Assembly (NCBI RefSeq): GCF_009935905.1 | Contig: NZ_PREX01000004.1 | Coordinates: 1 to 64,000, forward strand | Source of the DNA: Alkalibacterium sp. MB6 | GTDB taxonomy: Bacteria > Bacillota > Bacilli > Lactobacillales > Carnobacteriaceae_A | DNA: 64,000 bases | Direction of reading: 5' to 3' | Shown: piece by piece, positions 1 through 8,097 of the stretch | How positions within the stretch are numbered: the stretch's first letter is position 1 | Layout of the letters: every line of letters starts with the position of its first letter | Position numbers and translations under genes: made by a program | Notes under the pieces: model-generated | Seen by the model: the letters and a program-made list of their open reading frames with translations, nothing else | Database searches by the model: none | What the model was told of the DNA's origin: nothing

Positions 1-87
1 CCTTTTTGTATTTTAATTGATAGAGCAACGATAGTTGCATTAAAACAACACGAAAAAACAAAAAAATTGGTAATTACTATTGATTAA
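1..87 (+). CDS. C-terminal end of an unknown protein (cut by window edge)
   Basis: Frame 1 is open from the first base and ends at a TAA at 85-87, giving 28 residues that finish in LVITID. The stop lies next to the ribosome site of the following VanZ gene (14 bp gap), so the two are probably co-transcribed. Too little is visible to name a family. The residue mix (hydrophobic strand, then a Lys-rich helix, then a strand) looks like real coding sequence. It could still be a chance opening. Confidence 0.45.
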   Translation, partial: PFCILIDRATIVALKQHEKTKKLVITID

Positions 88-101
88 AGAGGGGTAGAAT
101 A

Positions 102-623
102 ATGAAAAGAAAACCAACACAAATGGATAATGTTTACATACTATTAGCCGTACTCATTATGGTTGGGCTATATGTCAGCTCATCCATGGGATACGAAGAA
201 CAAAATGTCCAACCACTGCTGCACCAATGGCTGGAAAACGAACCATTAAGAGGGTTTCTAGAACGATTTGAATTTTCCTATGCAGGAAGTCCTGTTAGTG
301 TCGACTCTAGTGGCTACTTAGGCTTTATTGAGTTCTTCATTAGAAAGGGAGCTCATTTCGTCATCTTCTTCTTTTTAGGCTTGTTCTGGTTTCTGGGCCT
401 GAGAAATAGAGTGGATAACATCTATTTGACTCTTTTTCTTGCCATCTTGCTCACGGCTGGATACGCATCATTTGATGAATTAAGACAATCTTTTCACCCT
501 AACCGTACGGCTTTAATGGAAGACGTTATACTAGATACAGTTGGAGGAACAGTCGGTATCTTAATGGCCTTCTTTTCAGGAAAGACTAGTAAAAAGAAAA
601 ATCGAATCCGCTTCACTCGCTAA
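102..623 (+). CDS. VanZ-like family integral membrane protein
   Basis: A 173-residue membrane protein with predicted transmembrane segments near residues 10-28, 82-100, 107-123 and 142-158. The family signature is visible: RKGAHF at 81-86 at the start of the second helix, and DELRQSFHPNR at 125-135 followed by D145 in the last helix. VanZ-like proteins are widespread in Firmicutes. The founding member gives low-level teicoplanin resistance, but most homologues have no known job, and nothing here links this copy to glycopeptide resistance. The start is ATG at 102 after GAGGGG. It is followed by a 126-bp gap with its own promoter for yebC, so it probably ends the upstream transcription unit. 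Confidence 0.85.
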   Translation: MKRKPTQMDNVYILLAVLIMVGLYVSSSMGYEEQNVQPLLHQWLENEPLRGFLERFEFSYAGSPVSVDSSGYLGFIEFFIRKGAHFVIFFFLGLFWFLGLRNRVDNIYLTLFLAILLTAGYASFDELRQSFHPNRTALMEDVILDTVGGTVGILMAFFSGKTSKKKNRIRFTR

Positions 624-679
624 ATACCATTAATGTTATAAACATTAGAAAGATTAGACAGCAAACGCCTTCAGTCAGG

Positions 680-707
680 TTGAACTGACGGTCATATTTG
701 GTATAAT
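680..707 (+). promoter_or_regulatory. Promoter of yebC
   Basis: TTGAAC at 680-685, a 16-bp spacer and TATAAT at 702-707 preceded by TGG (extended -10). It lies 42 bp before the yebC start. A short inverted repeat (GTCAG/CTGAC) overlaps the -35. Confidence 0.7.
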
Positions 708-749
708 AATGAAGGATAATGAAATTACAGTCAGGAAAGAGGAATTTGA

Positions 750-1475
750 ATGGCAGGACATTCGAAGTGGAATAATATTAAACAACGTAAAGGTGCTCAA
801 GATGCCAAGCGTGGGAAAATTTTCCAAAAGCACTCAAAAGAAATTTACCAAGCGGCTAAAGATGGCGGAGCGGATCCAGATATGAACGCCTCCTTGCGTC
901 TAGCCATTGACAAGGCGAAAGCGAACAACATGCCAAACGACAATATTGACCGTGCCATTAAACGTGCGACGGATGCAGGCCAAGGGGACGACTATAAAGA
1001 AATCATTTATGAAGGTTACGGGCCAAATGGTGTAGCTGTTTTAGTTCACTGCTTAACAGATAATGTGAACCGGACAGCGACAAATGTTCGAGTGGCATTT
1101 GATAGAAACGGTGGATCATTAGGCGAAAAAGGATCGGTTGGCTACATGTTTGACCGAAAAGGCTACATTGCGATCGCTCGAGAAGGATTGGATGTCGATG
1201 AAGACACCATGCTCATGAACGTTTTGGAAGCAGGCGGAGAAGACATGGAAACCTCGGATGACGTTTTTGAAATATATACCGAAGCCCATGATTTTGCTGC
1301 AGTAAGAGATGCATTAAGAGAAGCCGAATTTGACTTGGACCAAGCTGAATTGTCCATGATTCCTCAAACAACGGTCGAACTGCCAGAAGATAAACTCATT
1401 CAGTTCGAAAAAATGATCGATGCACTGGAAGATGACGATGACGTTAATGATATCTACCATAACGCAGAATTGTAA
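750..1475 (+). CDS. yebC: YebC/PmpR (TACO1) family protein
   Basis: A 241-residue protein that begins with the family hallmark MAGHSKWNNIK and keeps the usual full length of about 240. Members of this family are cytoplasmic. They have been described as DNA-binding transcriptional regulators (PmpR) and, more recently, as translation factors that relieve ribosome stalling on proline-rich stretches. The C-terminus is acidic. The start is ATG at 750 with AGGAAAGAGG at 733-742. It is transcribed on its own, from an extended -10 promoter to a weak hairpin. Its position just before the competence operon is conserved in several lactic acid bacteria, but no functional link is implied. Confidence 0.95.
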   Translation: MAGHSKWNNIKQRKGAQDAKRGKIFQKHSKEIYQAAKDGGADPDMNASLRLAIDKAKANNMPNDNIDRAIKRATDAGQGDDYKEIIYEGYGPNGVAVLVHCLTDNVNRTATNVRVAFDRNGGSLGEKGSVGYMFDRKGYIAIAREGLDVDEDTMLMNVLEAGGEDMETSDDVFEIYTEAHDFAAVRDALREAEFDLDQAELSMIPQTTVELPEDKLIQFEKMIDALEDDDDVNDIYHNAEL

Positions 1476-1513
1476 AAACTTAAAAGTGACAAAAATATGA
1501 CTCTAAAAAGCAG

Positions 1514-1539
1514 AAACTCTTTTTTTTGGAGTTTTTTTT
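1514..1539 (+). terminator. Weak intrinsic terminator after yebC
   Basis: AAACTC (1514-1519) pairs with GAGTTT (1529-1534) across a T-rich loop and is followed by a run of eight T. The stem is only 6 bp and AT-rich, so read-through into comGA is possible. Confidence 0.45.
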
Positions 1540-1622
1540 ATTTTAAAAAAGTTCTTTTTGAAATTAAAAGGGAATATATATAGTGTAGGGTATTTTAATT
1601 TGAAGGAGAAAGGGAGGAAGTG

Positions 1623-2705
1623 ATGGATACAGAATCGTTCGCAAAGCACTTATTAACCATGGCCGATTCATACCGGACCAGTGACATACATATTTTGCCT
1701 GAACAAAGGCACTATTATGTGTATTTCCGTTTAAATGGTCAGATGGAGAAGCAATACTATTTAGACCGGGATGAAGGGACACGGCTCATCTCTTATTTTA
1801 AATTTCTATCGAACATGGATGTTGGTGAAAGGAGGAGACCTCAGAGCGGGTCAACCGTATTTGCTTTAGAGGAAAAGTCAATTGACTGTCGGTTTTCAAC
1901 TATTAGTAACTATCAATCACAAGAGTCCTTAGTCATTCGAATGCTGAAGCAAAAGAAAGAATCGGGACAGGCCATGCCCGCCTTTTTCTCCCAAGAGTGG
2001 AATGTATTGAAGGCATTAGCTGATGCCAAATCTGGCTTGCTTTTGTTCTCAGGCCCGGTTGACTCTGGTAAAACAACGACGATGTACCATCTAGTCAAAA
2101 ATCGTTTAAAAGGAGAACGTCAGCAAGTGGTTACCATCGAAGACCCTGTAGAGATAGAAGAGGTGTCCTTTCTACAGACACAAGTAAACGAATCCGCTGG
2201 ACTGACCTATGAGGGGCTTTTAAAATCAACCCTTCGGCATCATCCAGATGTGGTTATTGTCGGAGAAATACGCGATGAAGAAACGGCACGAATGGTCATA
2301 AGAGGAGCACTGACCGGGCATTTGCTTATTGCATCGATTCACTCTAAAAATGCTGCTGGAGTTATTTCCAGAATGATGGAGTTAGGAGTAAGTTTGCCTT
2401 TATTACAGCAAACCCTTATAGGTATTGCTTTTCAAAACCTCCTGCCTTTATACTGCCCACTTTGCGATTCAAATTGCAGAACGTTTTGTACACATAACGA
2501 ACGGGACAGAAAAAGAGCCGCTCTATACGAAGTGAAGTCAGGTGACAGTTTGCACACCCTACTTTATAACGCAGACAATCATCATGTCTCCAAGAAGCAA
2601 CCGGATTATGAAAGAAGAGAGTTCAATTATTTATTAAGGAAGGTCTATGCATGTGGCTACATTACTAAAGAAACCTACAGGCGTTACATCATCCCCAACG
2701 AGTAA
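1623..2705 (+). CDS. comGA: ComGA, competence pseudopilus assembly ATPase
   Basis: A type II/IV secretion-superfamily ATPase that powers assembly of the competence pseudopilus used for DNA uptake. It has 360 residues. Walker A is GPVDSGKTT near 144-152. The Walker B/Asp-box segment PDVVIVGEIRDEE is near 208-220, followed by the His-box region HLLIASIHS. A Cys cluster CPLC...CRTFC near 277-289 may bind zinc. The frame also offers GTG at 1620, but GGAGG at 1613-1617 is 5 nt from ATG 1623 and only 2 nt from the GTG, so 1623 is chosen. It is first of seven comG genes and overlaps comGB by 59 bp, as is usual. I could not identify a clear competence sigma-factor or ComK box upstream. Confidence 0.93.
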   Translation: MDTESFAKHLLTMADSYRTSDIHILPEQRHYYVYFRLNGQMEKQYYLDRDEGTRLISYFKFLSNMDVGERRRPQSGSTVFALEEKSIDCRFSTISNYQSQESLVIRMLKQKKESGQAMPAFFSQEWNVLKALADAKSGLLLFSGPVDSGKTTTMYHLVKNRLKGERQQVVTIEDPVEIEEVSFLQTQVNESAGLTYEGLLKSTLRHHPDVVIVGEIRDEETARMVIRGALTGHLLIASIHSKNAAGVISRMMELGVSLPLLQQTLIGIAFQNLLPLYCPLCDSNCRTFCTHNERDRKRAALYEVKSGDSLHTLLYNADNHHVSKKQPDYERREFNYLLRKVYACGYITKETYRRYIIPNE

Positions 2706-3717
2706 ACAGTTACACAAGCAAGGTGTCTTTTTAAACCGGTTGGGTCGTTTACATGAAGATGGCTTTTCCTTAAAAGAGGCTTTAACCTTTCTTCAAACGA
2801 TCGCTGATAAAGATACCAAAGAAATGGTGCACTTTTTGATAATAGAATCAGCTAAAGGGAGTGAATTCTCATCAGTTTTAAAAGAAGCTGGCTTTCCAGA
2901 CTATACATGTACACAAGTCTACTTCTCCTTATTTCATGGACAGTTTGCTCATTCACTGATTAATGCAGGTGACTTGCTGATTAAGCAGAGTGAAAAAAAG
3001 AAAAAGATGAAGCAGATTCTACAGTATCCAATAATGTTAGTGGTCTTCATCATCGGGATGCTAATTGCTATGCGTTATATCTTAATTCCTCACATGAATC
3101 AAATCGTTCAAGTAGACTCACAAAGCTTGCCTTTTAGCACACATGTCATTGTTCAAAGTGTCTATCATGCGCCGACGATTATAGTGTTGACTCTTGTTAT
3201 TTGTAGCATTCTTTATTTTATTGTTTCAAGTTATTTAAGACGGCAATCGCCAATTGAACAGCTCATGCTTAAAAGTAAATGGAGCCGTTCCTTGCTGTTT
3301 CAACTGTACTGGAGTCATTATTTTACATACGAATGGGGGAATCTATTAAAAGGCAATCGGAGTCTGTTTGAAGTGGTTCAAATTATGAAAGAGACAGAAA
3401 CGTCTTTATTGATTAATGAAATGGGTCAATGGATTGAAAAAGAGATGAGGAAAGGCATGGATTTTCACGATGCCTTGAGACCGTTGACTTTTTTAAGACC
3501 TGAAGTACTGGAAGTCGTGAAGCACGGCGAATTATCTGGCAAATTAGGAACGGAATTAATCTTGTATGCCCAAAATTGCGAAGAGAGCTTTGACAAAAGA
3601 AGTGAGCAATTAATGGAATATGTGCAACCCGTCATCTTTGTCGGTGTAGCAGTCATCATCATTGCAATATACGCCGCTCTACTTTTACCAACATTTAGTC
3701 TGTTAAATACATTATAA
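2647..3717 (+). CDS. comGB: ComGB, competence pseudopilus membrane platform protein
   Basis: A polytopic inner-membrane protein of the type II secretion F family that anchors the pseudopilus and couples it to the ComGA ATPase. It has 356 residues with two T2SSF-type repeats. Hydrophobic segments lie near 128-147, 175-195 and 328-352, and the basic run KQSEKKKKMK precedes the first helix. The start at ATG 2647 is inside comGA, 3 nt after AAGGAAGG, which suggests translational coupling. Length and arrangement match ComGB of other Bacilli. Confidence 0.9.
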   Translation: MHVATLLKKPTGVTSSPTSKQLHKQGVFLNRLGRLHEDGFSLKEALTFLQTIADKDTKEMVHFLIIESAKGSEFSSVLKEAGFPDYTCTQVYFSLFHGQFAHSLINAGDLLIKQSEKKKKMKQILQYPIMLVVFIIGMLIAMRYILIPHMNQIVQVDSQSLPFSTHVIVQSVYHAPTIIVLTLVICSILYFIVSSYLRRQSPIEQLMLKSKWSRSLLFQLYWSHYFTYEWGNLLKGNRSLFEVVQIMKETETSLLINEMGQWIEKEMRKGMDFHDALRPLTFLRPEVLEVVKHGELSGKLGTELILYAQNCEESFDKRSEQLMEYVQPVIFVGVAVIIIAIYAALLLPTFSLLNTL

Positions 3718-3731
3718 AAAGGAGTTAACTC

Positions 3732-4055
3732 ATGAGAATAACTAAACGTCTGTTTAAATTGGAAGAAGGCTTTACCCTCATTGAAATGTCTTTGGTTTTA
3801 TTTATTATTTCCGCCTTGCTAATGCTCTTTATCCCAAATGTAACGGGACAACAAAAAAGTGCTGATGAGACGGGAGACGAGGCCTTTAAAACGGTTCTTC
3901 AGGCACAAGTTGATCTGTATAAGATGCGAGAAGACGGAGTGGTTTCTTTTGCGGCTATGAAAACAGAAGGGTATTTGAATGATTCACAGGCCAAAAAAGC
4001 AGCAGCTGCTTACACGTTGTCAGCAGACGGTACCGTTACAAAATCAAGCCCTTAA
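3732..4055 (+). CDS. comGC: ComGC, major competence pseudopilin
   Basis: The main subunit of the competence pseudopilus: 107 residues with a class III/type IV prepilin leader. Cleavage by the prepilin peptidase (ComC, not in this window) is expected between G13 and F14 in EEG/FTLIEM, giving a mature protein with the required Glu at position 5 (E18). A single hydrophobic helix follows to about residue 40. The start is ATG 3732 after AAAAGGAG. The gene ends one base before the comGD start. Confidence 0.93.
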   Translation: MRITKRLFKLEEGFTLIEMSLVLFIISALLMLFIPNVTGQQKSADETGDEAFKTVLQAQVDLYKMREDGVVSFAAMKTEGYLNDSQAKKAAAAYTLSADGTVTKSSP

Positions 4056-4056
4056 T

Positions 4057-4512
4057 ATGACTAAGCGTATTCAGACTCTAAAGCAAGAAGACGGCTTCAC
4101 TTTTGTAGAGACCTTACTCGTTTTAACTATCGTCATGGTTATTATTACTTTTCCAATTGTTCAAACTAAAGGGGTGCAAGAAGATATGGAAACCGCACTA
4201 TTCTTTGAATCCTTTCGTTCAAGTATAACGTTGATGCACAATCACGCCATATTGAATAATCAGTGGACTGTGATTGAAACCAAACCTGATAACCGAGAAG
4301 TGCATTTTCGAGTCTTAGGCGTGAGAAACCACCCTTTAGAGCATCGACTAAGATTGCCTGATTCAGTGTCATTTCGCGGAAGTACGATGAGGTTTGAGTT
4401 TCACCCAGGGTCTGGCACTCAAGCCCAACTTTCACCATGTCGTATTCAAACTAAAGACGGCATGGTGACCTTATCCTTTAAAATGGGAAGTGGCCGCTTT
4501 GCTTTTGAATAA
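4057..4512 (+). CDS. comGD: ComGD, minor competence pseudopilin
   Basis: A minor prepilin of 151 residues with leader EDG/FTFVET. G13 is the expected cleavage site and E18 supplies the conserved fifth-position Glu. One N-terminal hydrophobic helix is followed by a beta-rich globular part. The open frame extends upstream to 3979 inside comGC, but ATG 4057, one base after the comGC stop, gives the normal short leader and is preferred. It lacks a clear ribosome site, so translation probably depends on coupling to comGC. Confidence 0.85.
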   Translation: MTKRIQTLKQEDGFTFVETLLVLTIVMVIITFPIVQTKGVQEDMETALFFESFRSSITLMHNHAILNNQWTVIETKPDNREVHFRVLGVRNHPLEHRLRLPDSVSFRGSTMRFEFHPGSGTQAQLSPCRIQTKDGMVTLSFKMGSGRFAFE

Positions 4513-4855
4513 GGTTTATAAAAACAGCAAGCTAGGCGATTCTGAATCCGGCTTCGTGTTATTGGAAAGTATAGTTAGTTTAACCATATTAGCTGTCTTT
4601 GTCGGTGTGGTTATGCCATTTTTCTTCAGCCTCTTTCACACGAGAGAAGCGGCCAAAAGAGAAGTCGAATTAAACCGATTTGTGTATGAAAGTTCCCTTT
4701 TTTGGGAAACAGAAGCAGCCTTATCGTCTTTTTCATCAGATACTATACAAGCGGCCAGTCATCAATCGAATCGCTCAATTACTATATACGTCGACGGGGT
4801 ACCCTCTCAATCAATGAAGGTAGAGTCGGTTGAATGGAAGAGGAGTGAGCCATAG
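4490..4855 (+). CDS. comGE: ComGE, minor competence pseudopilin
   Basis: A small type IV prepilin-like protein with leader ESG/FVLLES: cleavage after G21, conserved Glu at E26, then a hydrophobic helix to about residue 50. It starts at GTG 4490 and overlaps the end of comGD by 23 bp. GGGAAG lies directly before the start, so the exact start is uncertain, and TTG at 4499 is an alternative. Its place between comGD and comGF fits ComGE, a poorly conserved minor pseudopilin. Confidence 0.75.
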   Translation: MAALLLNKVYKNSKLGDSESGFVLLESIVSLTILAVFVGVVMPFFFSLFHTREAAKREVELNRFVYESSLFWETEAALSSFSSDTIQAASHQSNRSITIYVDGVPSQSMKVESVEWKRSEP

Positions 4856-5305
4856 GTGAACATAAATTGGTGCAGAGAAGAAGGCTTTACCTTAATCGAA
4901 ACAGCAGTTAGCCTATCAATCGTTAGTGTCTGTGTTTTCTTTTTCTCATTAGCTGTGACACAAATTAGAAGTGTTCAATCATCCGTAAAAGACGATCGTC
5001 AAATGGAATGGCATTTGTATATCAATCAGTTGGAGCATGATATGAAAGACACGGTTGTTGAAGAAGTGAATCCAAACAGATTGGATTACAAAAAGGTAAA
5101 TGCAGCAAGCGGAAAACTAGAAACGGTCTCACATTCAACCTACACCAATATGGTGAGAAGGCAAATTGATGCAAGAGGGCATCAACCCATGCTGATGGAA
5201 GTGAAAACCTACCAAGTGAAATTGGAGGGTAACCGGCTAAAGCTTTCGGTACTGTTTGAAAATGGAGAGCGTTTCACTGCTTATCTAAAAGTGGAAAGGG
5301 CTTAA
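4856..5305 (+). CDS. comGF: ComGF, minor competence pseudopilin
   Basis: A protein of 149 residues with the short prepilin leader REEG/FTLIET (G10/F11, Glu at E15) and a hydrophobic helix over 11-35. ComGF is a minor pseudopilin thought to help prime the competence pilus. It starts at GTG 4856, immediately after the comGE TAG, with AGAGGAG 12 nt upstream. The C-terminal half is beta-rich and hydrophilic, as in other ComGF proteins. Confidence 0.82.
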   Translation: MNINWCREEGFTLIETAVSLSIVSVCVFFFSLAVTQIRSVQSSVKDDRQMEWHLYINQLEHDMKDTVVEEVNPNRLDYKKVNAASGKLETVSHSTYTNMVRRQIDARGHQPMLMEVKTYQVKLEGNRLKLSVLFENGERFTAYLKVERA

Positions 5306-5306
5306 A

Positions 5307-5648
5307 ATGAACCATTTAAAGGATGAAGATGGAAGTATCCTAGTCTCAACAGTCGCTCTAATCTTATTTTTATCTTTTTTGATAACGACAGTGAGCGTTA
5401 TCTTAACTAATCAAGTCAATCAACTAAACCAGATGAGTATGGCTTATGAAACGAAAGCGATGCTTCAGATGACCAGCCGTCTGGTTGAAGACGAGTGGGA
5501 TAAGGGATTTTTACAATCAGGCCAATTAACGTTCTCCAAAGGGACCGTATTAGTCGACAGACAAACGCCAGAAAGTGTTATCATTCGCGTTAATCATGAG
5601 AGTGGTCAGACAAGAACAGAAACAATCTATTTAAAAGGTGAAAAATAA
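5307..5648 (+). CDS. comGG: ComGG-like minor pseudopilin
   Basis: The last gene of the comG operon, 113 residues, starting one base after the comGF stop. It has a short polar leader DEDG, then a hydrophobic helix over residues 10-30. The usual Glu at position 5 after the cleavage Gly is missing (GSILVS), which is common in ComGG-type proteins that sit at the pilus tip. Assignment rests mainly on operon position and the N-terminal architecture, since sequence conservation in this family is low. A strong terminator follows. Confidence 0.72.
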   Translation: MNHLKDEDGSILVSTVALILFLSFLITTVSVILTNQVNQLNQMSMAYETKAMLQMTSRLVEDEWDKGFLQSGQLTFSKGTVLVDRQTPESVIIRVNHESGQTRTETIYLKGEK

Positions 5649-5653
5649 AAACG

Positions 5654-5715
5654 AACACGTACCTAAGTGGCAGGTTAAAAACCTTAACCACTGAAGAGAC
5701 GTGTTCTTTTTTTCT
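5654..5715 (+). terminator. Terminator of the comG operon
   Basis: GAACACGT (5654-5661) pairs with ACGTGTTC (5700-5707) and is followed by eight T. The intervening bases form an inner hairpin (AGTGG/CCACT around AGGTT/AACCT), giving one long stem. Confidence 0.85.
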
Positions 5716-5755
5716 TGTCATTCGTTCTTAAGTGAGTAAGAGAAGACAGGAATGG

Positions 5756-5784
5756 TTCAATTTTTTCATTTACTTTGTTATAAT
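5756..5784 (+). promoter_or_regulatory. Promoter and structured leader of the M24 peptidase gene
   Basis: TTCAAT (5756-5761), 17 bp, and TATAAT (5779-5784) with an extended TGT. Transcription would begin near 5791 and leave a leader of about 100 nt. That leader can form small hairpins, AGTCT/AGACT and GAGG/CCTC. No riboswitch class was recognised. Confidence 0.65.
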
Positions 5785-5889
5785 AAAAAAGTAAGAGTCT
5801 ACGGGAAACCATCAGACTAATGTACGGTAAGAGAAATGGCCGAGGCGAGACCTCATAGAAAGAAAAATCGAAGAGAATAGGGTGTTTAC

Positions 5890-6951
5890 ATGTCGAGAGT
5901 TCAAGCAGTTCAAAAAGAGTTAGAGCAATTACAGGTTGATGCATTATTAGTAACGAGTTCATATAATTTAAGATATGTTTCTGGTTTTACTGGAACAGCC
6001 GGATTGAGCGTCATTACGAAAGATAAGGCTTTTTTCATTACAGACTTCCGTTACACGGAACAGGCGAAAGAACAGGCCGTTGGATTTGAAATCATTAAAC
6101 ACTCTGGTCCTATATATGAAGAAGTAAAAGAGTTGTTGAAAAAAGAAAAAATACAGGTTGTCGGTTTTGAAAAAGACTTCGTCACATTTTCTACCTATGA
6201 GATGATTAAAGAAACCTTACCATGTGAGTTAAAACCAGTGAGTGGAGTCATCGAAGCCTTAAGAGAGATTAAAGAAGAATCAGAAGTTGAAACCATTCAA
6301 GAAGCCATACGCATCACAGAATATGCTTTTTTGGAAATTCTGAATGAAATTAAGCCTGGTGTAACTGAAATTGAGATAGCCAATAAATTGGATTTCCTTA
6401 TGCGTGAAAAAGGAGCCACCAGTGTATCCTTTGATACCATCGTGGCTAGTGGCAAACGTTCAGCCATGCCTCACGGAGTCGCAAGTGACAAGAAAATTGA
6501 GCAAGGGGATATGATTACCTTTGACTTCGGTTGCTACTATAAAGGCTATGTATCAGATATGACACGTACAGTATCGCTTGGCGATCCTGGAGAAGAATTG
6601 AAAAAAGTCCACAAAATTGTTCTGGATGCAAACTTAAAAGTGACAGATTATGCTAAAGCAGGTGTAACTGGGAAAGAATTGGATGCTGTAGCAAGAGATT
6701 ATATTACTGAGCATGGTTACGGTGAAGCCTTTGGTCATTCAACCGGACACGGCATGGGTCTGGAAGTACATGAAGGACCAGGCATTAACTTTAGAAACGA
6801 AAAAGCCCTCGTAGCAGGCAATGTGATCACCAATGAGCCAGGCATTTATTTACCAGGACTAGGCGGCGTTCGGATTGAAGATGACTTGCTGATTACAGAA
6901 TCTGGAAACAGAAACTTGATGCAAGTGACTAAAGAATTGATACAGCTATAA
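5890..6951 (+). CDS. M24 family Xaa-Pro aminopeptidase/dipeptidase
   Basis: A cytoplasmic metallopeptidase that releases N-terminal residues next to proline. It has 353 residues: an N-terminal creatinase-like domain (about 1-125) and a C-terminal pita-bread catalytic domain. The five expected metal ligands are present: D212, D223, H287, E316 and E330. They lie in the motifs FDFGCYYKGYVSDMTR, GHSTGHGMG and ITNEPGIY. It resembles Bacillus YqhT (PapA/PapB group), which also sits directly before efp. That is a logical pairing because EF-P assists translation of proline-rich proteins. The start is ATG 5890, and the preceding GGGTG is only a modest ribosome site. Confidence 0.92.
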   Translation: MSRVQAVQKELEQLQVDALLVTSSYNLRYVSGFTGTAGLSVITKDKAFFITDFRYTEQAKEQAVGFEIIKHSGPIYEEVKELLKKEKIQVVGFEKDFVTFSTYEMIKETLPCELKPVSGVIEALREIKEESEVETIQEAIRITEYAFLEILNEIKPGVTEIEIANKLDFLMREKGATSVSFDTIVASGKRSAMPHGVASDKKIEQGDMITFDFGCYYKGYVSDMTRTVSLGDPGEELKKVHKIVLDANLKVTDYAKAGVTGKELDAVARDYITEHGYGEAFGHSTGHGMGLEVHEGPGINFRNEKALVAGNVITNEPGIYLPGLGGVRIEDDLLITESGNRNLMQVTKELIQL

Positions 6952-7020
6952 GATTTAAAAGTGGTTCAGTGATAAAGATGAGTCTCTAAGCAAGTGAACA
7001 TAGGTTTTCAAGCCTAATCA

Positions 7021-7029
7021 TGATACAAT
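7021..7029 (+). promoter_or_regulatory. Extended -10 promoter of efp
   Basis: TGA-TACAAT at 7021-7029 in the 140-bp gap before efp. No good -35 is seen at the usual distance (TTTTCA at 7005-7010 is too close). This fits an extended -10 promoter. Confidence 0.5.
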
Positions 7030-7091
7030 GGACTATATAAAGTATGGGTTTCATGCTCGATTAAAAGGCTTGGATACTAGGAGGAAAACAA

Positions 7092-7649
7092 ATGATATCA
7101 ACAAGTGAATTTAAAACAGGATTGACAATACAATATGATGGCGGCATTTGGAGAATTATGGAGTTCCAACATGTTAAACCAGGTAAAGGAGCTGCCTTTG
7201 TCCGCTCAAAATTAAAAAATTTACGTACAGGTGCGGTTCAAGAGAAGACCTTCCGTGCTGGCGAAAAAATGGATACGGCTCATATTGAAACAAAAGGGAT
7301 GCAGTACCTTTACGAAGATGGCGGTAACCATGTCTTTATGGATACACAAACCTATGAGCAATTAGAAATTCCAGGAGAAAGAATTGAAGACGAACTAAAA
7401 TTCATGAAAGAAAACATGGAAGTTGAAATCATGATGTACGGTTCAGAAGTATTGGGTGTTGATCTACCTAATAAAGTCGAACTAAGAGTAGTCGAAACTG
7501 AACCAGGTATACGTGGGGATACAACATCGGGCGGCTCTAAACCCGCAACGGTTGAAACGGGAGCAGTGATCACGGTACCGCTATTTGTCAACGTAGATGA
7601 TGTCATCGTTGTCAATACATCTGAAAGAAGTTACGTCTCCCGCGCATAA
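7092..7649 (+). CDS. efp: Translation elongation factor P
   Basis: EF-P binds the ribosomal E site and stimulates peptide-bond formation at polyproline stretches. It has 185 residues, the standard length, with the KOW-like N-terminal domain and two OB domains. The domain I tip reads KPGKGAAF, with Lys at position 32, the residue that carries a 5-aminopentanol modification in Bacillus subtilis. That suggests a Bacillus-type EF-P rather than the Arg-rhamnosylated type. The start is ATG 7092 after AGGAGG. A likely shared transcript runs on to asp23/yqhY and nusB. Confidence 0.97.
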   Translation: MISTSEFKTGLTIQYDGGIWRIMEFQHVKPGKGAAFVRSKLKNLRTGAVQEKTFRAGEKMDTAHIETKGMQYLYEDGGNHVFMDTQTYEQLEIPGERIEDELKFMKENMEVEIMMYGSEVLGVDLPNKVELRVVETEPGIRGDTTSGGSKPATVETGAVITVPLFVNVDDVIVVNTSERSYVSRA

Positions 7650-7680
7650 GCAGGTTTTATAGAAAAAGGAGGAACCAGAT

Positions 7681-8097
7681 ATGGTTGACAGTGTTAGAGA
7701 TTATCAAAGACCCAATCCACATGGTGAAATTGAAGTCGCTCCCGAAGTTATGGAGATTATTGCTGGTATCGCAGCAAATGAGGTAAATGGTGTGTATGCC
7801 ATGCAAGGAAAAATTACAAAAAAAATGAACAATATTTTTGGCAAAACCAACCATAAAAAGGGCGTTCATCTAATTAGTGACGAAGATGGCTTAAAAGTTG
7901 AAATATACTGCTACTTAAAATTTGGAGTAAATGTGCCAGAAGTTGCCAGAACCATTCAACGTAAAGTACGCGAGCAAATCTTGCATATGACTGATATCAC
8001 ATTATCAGAAGTAAACGTTCATATAGCAGATATCGTACCTGAAAAAACAGAAATCCAGGACTTGTTCGATCTGGATGGGGAAGAAGATGAGAAGTAG
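7681..8097 (+). CDS. Asp23/Gls24 family envelope stress response protein (YqhY-like)
   Basis: A 138-residue Asp23-family protein. The family core is clear: EVAPEVMEIIAGIAANEVNGVYAM near the N-terminus and VNVPEVARTIQRKV near 80-93. The C-terminus is acidic. Proteins of this family are small cytoplasmic factors. The Bacillus homologue YqhY, also located between efp and nusB, is tied to control of acetyl-CoA carboxylase, whereas others respond to alkaline or cell-wall stress. The start is ATG 7681 after AAAAGGAGG. It overlaps nusB by one base. Confidence 0.9.
   Translation: MVDSVRDYQRPNPHGEIEVAPEVMEIIAGIAANEVNGVYAMQGKITKKMNNIFGKTNHKKGVHLISDEDGLKVEIYCYLKFGVNVPEVARTIQRKVREQILHMTDITLSEVNVHIADIVPEKTEIQDLFDLDGEEDEK

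Noticed and set aside
102-623. Teicoplanin resistance gene
   Set aside because: VanZ-like proteins are common in Firmicutes and no van cluster is adjacent.
5684-5962. Minus-strand 92-codon frame
   Set aside because: It covers the comG terminator and the promoter and start of the M24 peptidase, with no ribosome site or family match.
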